This document shows positions 20,516 to 23,720 of a stretch of 23,720 bases of DNA, piece after piece; within the stretch, counting starts at the first letter, position 1, and each line of letters opens with the position of its first letter. This DNA is from Glaciozyma antarctica PI12 (Eukaryota; Basidiomycota; Microbotryomycetes; Kriegeriales; Camptobasidiaceae). The stretch lies in NCBI GenBank assembly GCA_002917775.1, contig KZ627160.1:397924-421643 (forward strand), read 5' to 3'. The translations under genes and the position numbers were made by a program. The notes beneath the pieces are model-generated. The model made no database searches. It had not been told where the DNA came from and saw only the letters and a list, made by a program, of their open reading frames with translations.

Positions 20516-21309
20516 ATGGAGGTTGATCGCCCCGCCGCACCAGAGCAAGGCGCCGTCGTCTACATAACTCACAAGACCAAGAGCACGCCAGAGCTCTCCT
20601 TCGACGCGACGTCCCAGCTAACCAGCTTCTCTCCACAGTCACCGCCGTCCATCGCCTCTGGTCCAACACGCTCTCCGAGGTACGCTGTCAAGCTCGTGGT
20701 CGCGCCGCACCGCTCGGAGGAGATGGATCTGACGTTGTTCCTGAGGCAGCGCGACAACTCCCTGCGCTATGGCTCTGCGATCAACGTTCACGGGCACGAG
20801 TACACGTTCAAGCTCACTTTCCGTGGAGTAGTGAAGAAGAATGGGTGCGTGCGGAAGCAGGGGAGCTGGGGAGGGAGCTGATCGCGCTATCTAGTGGGGT
20901 GGTCAATGCTAGCCCGACGACGGAACTGCTTGAGGATGTCGTGAGTCTTTCGGTGGGAGAGGTACTGGATCGGTAGGTTCTCTGCGTGCTGCTTGGCTGT
21001 GCATGGGAGCTCAGAAGATGGTCCTGCAGCAAGAACCTCGATGCCGACATCTCCTACTTCTTTAACCGCCCTTCGACTCTCGACAACGTGTGCCTGTTCG
21101 TCTGGAGGAACCTGGAGGTCATTATGAGGCCGCACCCTTACAACGTCGTCGAAGTCAAGGTCAAGGTATCGGGATGTCGCCAAGCAGCAGGCAACCACGG
21201 TCTCCTCAGTTCCGAGGTGACTTACCGCGGTACGCTCTCGCTGGTGCACTCGAACGGTCTCGCACTGACGCAGAATTTTGCAGGCGAAACGACAGATGTC
21301 GCTCCCTAG
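20516..21309 (+). CDS. 6-pyruvoyl-tetrahydropterin-synthase-like protein lacking catalytic residues
   Basis: Six exons: 20516-20582, 20639-20679, 20750-20844, 20895-20972, 21030-21229, 21284-21309; 168 residues, near the usual PTPS/QueD size. The fold is recognisable from VYITHKTK, then ITAVHRLWSNTLSE formed across the first junction, YGSAINVHGHEYTFKLTFRG, and KNLDADISYFF...STLDNVCLFVW. The three zinc ligands are present (H27, H50, H52). However, the catalytic Cys of the YGKCN loop is absent (YGSAIN), the Asp-His pair reads D93-R94, and no Glu is evident at the usual late position. Known PTPS converts dihydroneopterin triphosphate to 6-pyruvoyltetrahydropterin, and QueD makes carboxytetrahydropterin; activity here is doubtful. 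The first intron needs a GC donor (A|GCACGC, 56 nt, CTAAC branch). Residues 125-150 fit the family poorly. Its stop overlaps that of the facing METTL16 gene. Confidence 0.75.
21306..21309. other. CTAG shared by two opposing stop codons
   Basis: The palindrome CTAG supplies the + strand stop TAG (21307-21309) of the PTPS-like gene and the - strand stop TAG (21308-21306) of METTL16. The coding regions therefore overlap by three bases tail to tail, and each 3' UTR must run inside the other gene. Confidence 0.75.
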
Positions 21310-23170
21310 CTCAGGTCCATTGCAGCTGAGCCCTCGCCCGTCGACCCCAGCGACACCCTTCGAATCAAGTGAGCCCACAAGCTACCAAACGCTCCTCGAT
21401 CTAATCCCCTCGTCCACACAGCTTCCATCAACACGTGTCCCTCCCCCTCCTCTCCCGCTACCATCACCAGCCCGAGCCGGACTTCCAGCAACGGCCTCGC
21501 TCCCTCGACGATCCCCATCTCCTCTCCTCGCGCTTTCTTCCGCCGCGCTCCTCGGGACCATGTATTCGAAGGCGCTACGACGGCCCACTCGTCCTCGGCT
21601 GTTGATTTTATGCGCAGCTCCAGGCTTTCGAGGGTGGATGCGATAGCTTCTCGCGCGGCGCTGAGGGAGATGGAGGGAGGGCAGTGGTATGAATGGGAGT
21701 TGGGCGAGGGGAGGAGCTTTGGTAGAGCTGGGGAGGAACAGCGGGCTATAGACTGGAAGCAAGGCGCGTTCATCAGTATTGGGAGGACCGAGGCTGCTGA
21801 GGACGCACGTCTGGGAGGCGTCGGTCTTGCAGAGACCATGCAACGACCCATCGCTTGGTTTGACCTTGCTGGAGCTCTTTGACAGCGTAGTTATCGATCT
21901 GTAAAATGGTGAGCATCAGCGTCGGCTGGTAGCTGAGGAGGGAGATACACACGGCTTTCTCCTTGAGCTGTGCGACGATCTGGCTCACGCTGGAGAACTT
22001 GCCCAGCAAGCTCGAAAACCACCTGCACACTTCCGTTAAGCGACAGCAAAGACATTCGAAACTGCTGAGCGCACCGGACCCTCTCTCCAAGCAAGAGGCT
22101 CTCCGACACCATTCTCCCTACGAACGCCGCTTCGCCTCCGTCGGTTATCATTTCTGTACTTCCCCCGGTGCAGGCCTGGAGGTTGATGAGCGTATTTCCC
22201 GCAAGGAAGGAGATTCAGGCTCACAGCGAAAGGATCCAGCTCTTTGCCCGCCTGCGATTCCATGACCTCCTCGGCGCTCGAATAGAATGGTGGATTCGAC
22301 ATCGTGAAGTCGATGCTGTTGCAGAGAATCAGTTCTTGCGTAGAGGGATGGCTCAAATTTACTCACAGCGGAACAGAAGCGAAGACCGCTTCTGGAAAGA
22401 TGGCACCCAGGGGATCAGACTTAACGAGGAGGACCCGATCCGTGAGACCGTTCCCGTCGATGTTGTAGCGCGCGAATGCGAGCGAGTGGTCATCAATGTC
22501 GGTGGCTACGAAGCAAACGGATGGAAGGGTGCGGCAGGCGAGAAGAGGGTAGATGGCGGAGGAGCCGGTGCCGCTGCAAAGGGTGATGAGCGGAGCGCGA
22601 CTTGCAGGGAGGAGGGGAGGACGTACATGTCGAGGCCGGTCATTCCGGGCGGCTGCTTGCTCTGGTAATACGCTGATGTAGCTGATGCGACCTTGAGGAT
22701 CCATAGAACGTACTCGAGGCTGCGAAAAGGGTCGTCAACAGAGGCCGAGAGCGTGGTCGCAGAAGAGGAGCCTACCGCCCAGGAACCTGGCGGTAGAGAT
22801 TCAATCAGCGAGCCTTCTCTGTGGACGTATTGATACCACGTACCATGGGGCATAACCGGTCGTCAGGAAGGGAGATGGAGAGCAGGAAGTCGCGTTCCAA
22901 AAGCGCCGAAGTGAGAGCCCTGCGCAGGATCTTCTTGAGCCCTGAAGGCAAGGTGTGATCAAGCCTTACATACCTCAGAGCCTCTGGGTCCTTGAAGTCG
23001 ATCGTAGGGAGCCCCTTCGCAGTGGTGCGCACGCTGAGGAGCGCGGGATCAGCAGGAGGAGAAGCTGGAGGCGGAGTCACGGCGCACTAAGGCTTGAAGG
23101 CTGGGACAGCGGCAGCAAGGTCAGAGAAGCTGGGAGCAGAGCTGTAAGGGTTGGGAAGCTCAAGAACCAT
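21306..23170 (-). CDS. METTL16: METTL16-type RNA N6-adenine methyltransferase (U6 snRNA type)
   Basis: Eleven exons on the - strand: 23170-23088, 23033-22974, 22919-22844, 22786-22776, 22719-22627, 22573-22367, 22315-22225, 22175-22075, 22022-21953, 21898-21809, 21752-21306. Phases close and give 442 residues. Landmarks: FSDLAAAVPAFKPY and IDFKDPEALR (N-terminal RNA-binding part), VPGRLEYVLWIL, the SAM-binding GLDIGTGSSAIYPLL (about 105-119), VATDID, the catalytic NPPF (184-187), ACTGGSTEMI (208-217) and QTKRWVVAWS. The last exon carries a C-terminal domain ending VWTRGLDRGAFGSLWAHLIRRV, similar to the vertebrate-conserved region of METTL16. Known members methylate the ACAGA-box adenine of U6 snRNA (human METTL16, S. 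pombe Mtl16). One exon is only 11 nt (22776-22786, coding VPGR with its neighbour). The start ATG at 23170 is the first in frame. Confidence 0.93.
22776..22786 (-). other. 11-nt microexon of METTL16
   Basis: Flanked by GTACGT...CCGCCAG (22843-22787) and GTAGGC...TTTCGCAG (22775-22720). It encodes VPG plus two bases of Arg, giving MVPGRLEYVLWIL, which matches the family's V-P-x-R-L-N-Y motif and keeps the phase. Without it the motif is lost and the frame breaks. Confidence 0.8.
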
Positions 23171-23378
23171 CGTGGCGGGAGAAGAGCCTCACTCCTTCGA
23201 GCTCAACTTGGGTGCCCTCCGAGTCGCCTGCTCTCTCACGCACCCGTCGACGACGATTCTGCTCGTTTTTAGCCTCGATTTGCAGCAATAACTCTACTGT
23301 ATAAACAACTATGCATTGCGATGCCACCGTACGCCAAAATCCCCCGCTCAAACCGAGTGCTTGACCGGCTTCTCGTCC
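23171..23378. promoter_or_regulatory. METTL16 promoter and 3' region of the edge gene
   Basis: Both flanking genes read on the - strand, so this 208-bp space holds the end of the small membrane-protein transcript and the METTL16 promoter. It includes an AT-rich patch, CTGTATAAACAACTATG (about 23296-23312), which could serve 3'-end formation or as a TATA-like element. Nothing decides between them. Confidence 0.4.
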
Positions 23379-23578
23379 TCATTCCGCTCGCTCTCCACGC
23401 GTGGGGGTGACCTCCACCGCGCTGGCAGCCTCGGGCTCGACGGTGTCTAATAAAGAGAATCATTAGCAGCTCATAACGCGGAAAAGTGAGCTGACTTACG
23501 ATCCGTGATGCGCCATTGAATCACGACGAAAACGACGCCAGCGCCGCAAAGTCCCCACGCCACGGCGAGCATGGTCAT
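23379..23578 (-). CDS. Small single-pass membrane protein, copy B (possible COX7a-like)
   Basis: Exons 23578-23500 and 23446-23379, with intron 23499-23447 (GTAAGT donor, TTATTAG acceptor). The ATG at 23578 gives 48 residues: a hydrophobic segment (AVAWGLCGAGVVFVVIQW), RITDH, then a Glu-rich tail. A clear acceptor (CTAACC...CCCCGCAG) lies upstream at 23652, so the exon probably begins at 23651 and the gene continues past the window edge. In another frame that upstream part reads FYKAIQSAGAAGVFRMDSNLVLT, which looks coding and resembles the matrix part of cytochrome c oxidase subunit VIIa. That frame ends in a stop one base out of register with the membrane segment. Either the ATG reading is right or the sequence has a 1-nt error at the CTTACATG site. 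The family is a weak guess. Confidence 0.5.
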
Positions 23579-23579
23579 G
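23500..23579 (-). repeat. Inverted duplicate exon, right copy
   Basis: Reverse complement of 1-86 without that copy's 6-nt insertion. No substitutions are seen across about 80 bases, including third codon positions. The copies are about 23.5 kb apart and face each other. Confidence 0.9.
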
Positions 23580-23720
23580 TAAGGACAAGGTTCGAGTCCA
23601 TTCGGAACACTCCTGCAGCTCCGGCGGACTGGATGGCCTTGTAGAACCGACCTGCGGGGAATGGTTAGCGGAAGCGCCCGAAGTACAAGGGACGAACGAG
23701 GTAGGCGAGTTGCGAGCTTT

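Noticed and set aside
21428-21882. Open frame on + (about 150 codons) that could look like a C-terminal extension of the PTPS-like protein
   Set aside because: It lies opposite the last two METTL16 exons, whose phase and conserved C-terminal domain are convincing; the + frame is a shadow with no family features.
23041-23080. GTG start for METTL16 giving MTPPPASPPADP
   Set aside because: This stretch is intron 23034-23087. Joining to the upstream ATG at 23170 restores the conserved FSDLAAAVPAFKPY start.
1-23579. Terminal inverted repeats of a transposon or giant element
   Set aside because: The repeats are coding exons with intact splice sites. The interior holds ordinary housekeeping genes and no transposase, integrase or target-site duplication.
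1-23720. tRNA, rRNA, CRISPR arrays, telomere repeats
   Set aside because: I looked for them on both strands and saw no convincing example.

Overview
The window looks like nuclear DNA of a GC-rich basidiomycete yeast, most probably a Rhodotorula/Rhodosporidium-type red yeast (Pucciniomycotina). The support is high GC, genes cut by many introns of about 50-60 nt with CTGAC/CTAAC-like branch sites, intergenic spaces of 0.1-1.2 kb, and proteins of fungal type. The organism is an inference; no marker gene is present. I rebuilt each gene by hand from splice signals, codon phase and family conservation. All phases close except at one apparent 1-nt frameshift and one N-gap artefact, both described below. 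No rRNA, tRNA, CRISPR array, transposon or virus-like element was found.

Layout, left to right. 1-201 (+): 3' part of a small single-span membrane protein. 272-2369 (+): a Kes1/Osh4-type oxysterol-binding protein. 2642-7405 (+): a Munc13/Ync13-like MUN-C2 protein. 7536-9011 (-): TFIIH subunit Tfb4/p34, divergent from 9138-11595 (+), a membrane-anchored YtcJ-type amidohydrolase. 11935-15388 (+): a rhodanese plus dual-specificity MAP-kinase phosphatase, containing an N gap. 15389-16621: a long intergenic region. 16622-20018 (+): Cdc24 (CH-DH-PH-PB1). 20516-21309 (+): a 6-pyruvoyl-tetrahydropterin-synthase-like protein lacking catalytic residues. It runs tail-to-tail into 21306-23170 (-), a METTL16-type RNA adenine methyltransferase. 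23379-23578 (-): a second small membrane protein whose exon is nearly identical to the one at the left edge, in inverted orientation.

Several genes touch membrane traffic and polarity (Kes1, Ync13, Cdc24) or MAPK signalling, but nothing shows that they form a functional cluster. I see no new multi-gene system. The points most worth following are: a METTL16 gene in a region whose introns mostly carry C, not A, at donor position +4; the zinc-retaining but catalytically stripped PTPS-like protein; a start codon apparently split by a 292-nt intron; two stop codons sharing one CTAG; an 11-nt microexon; and the inverted duplicate exon at the window edges.
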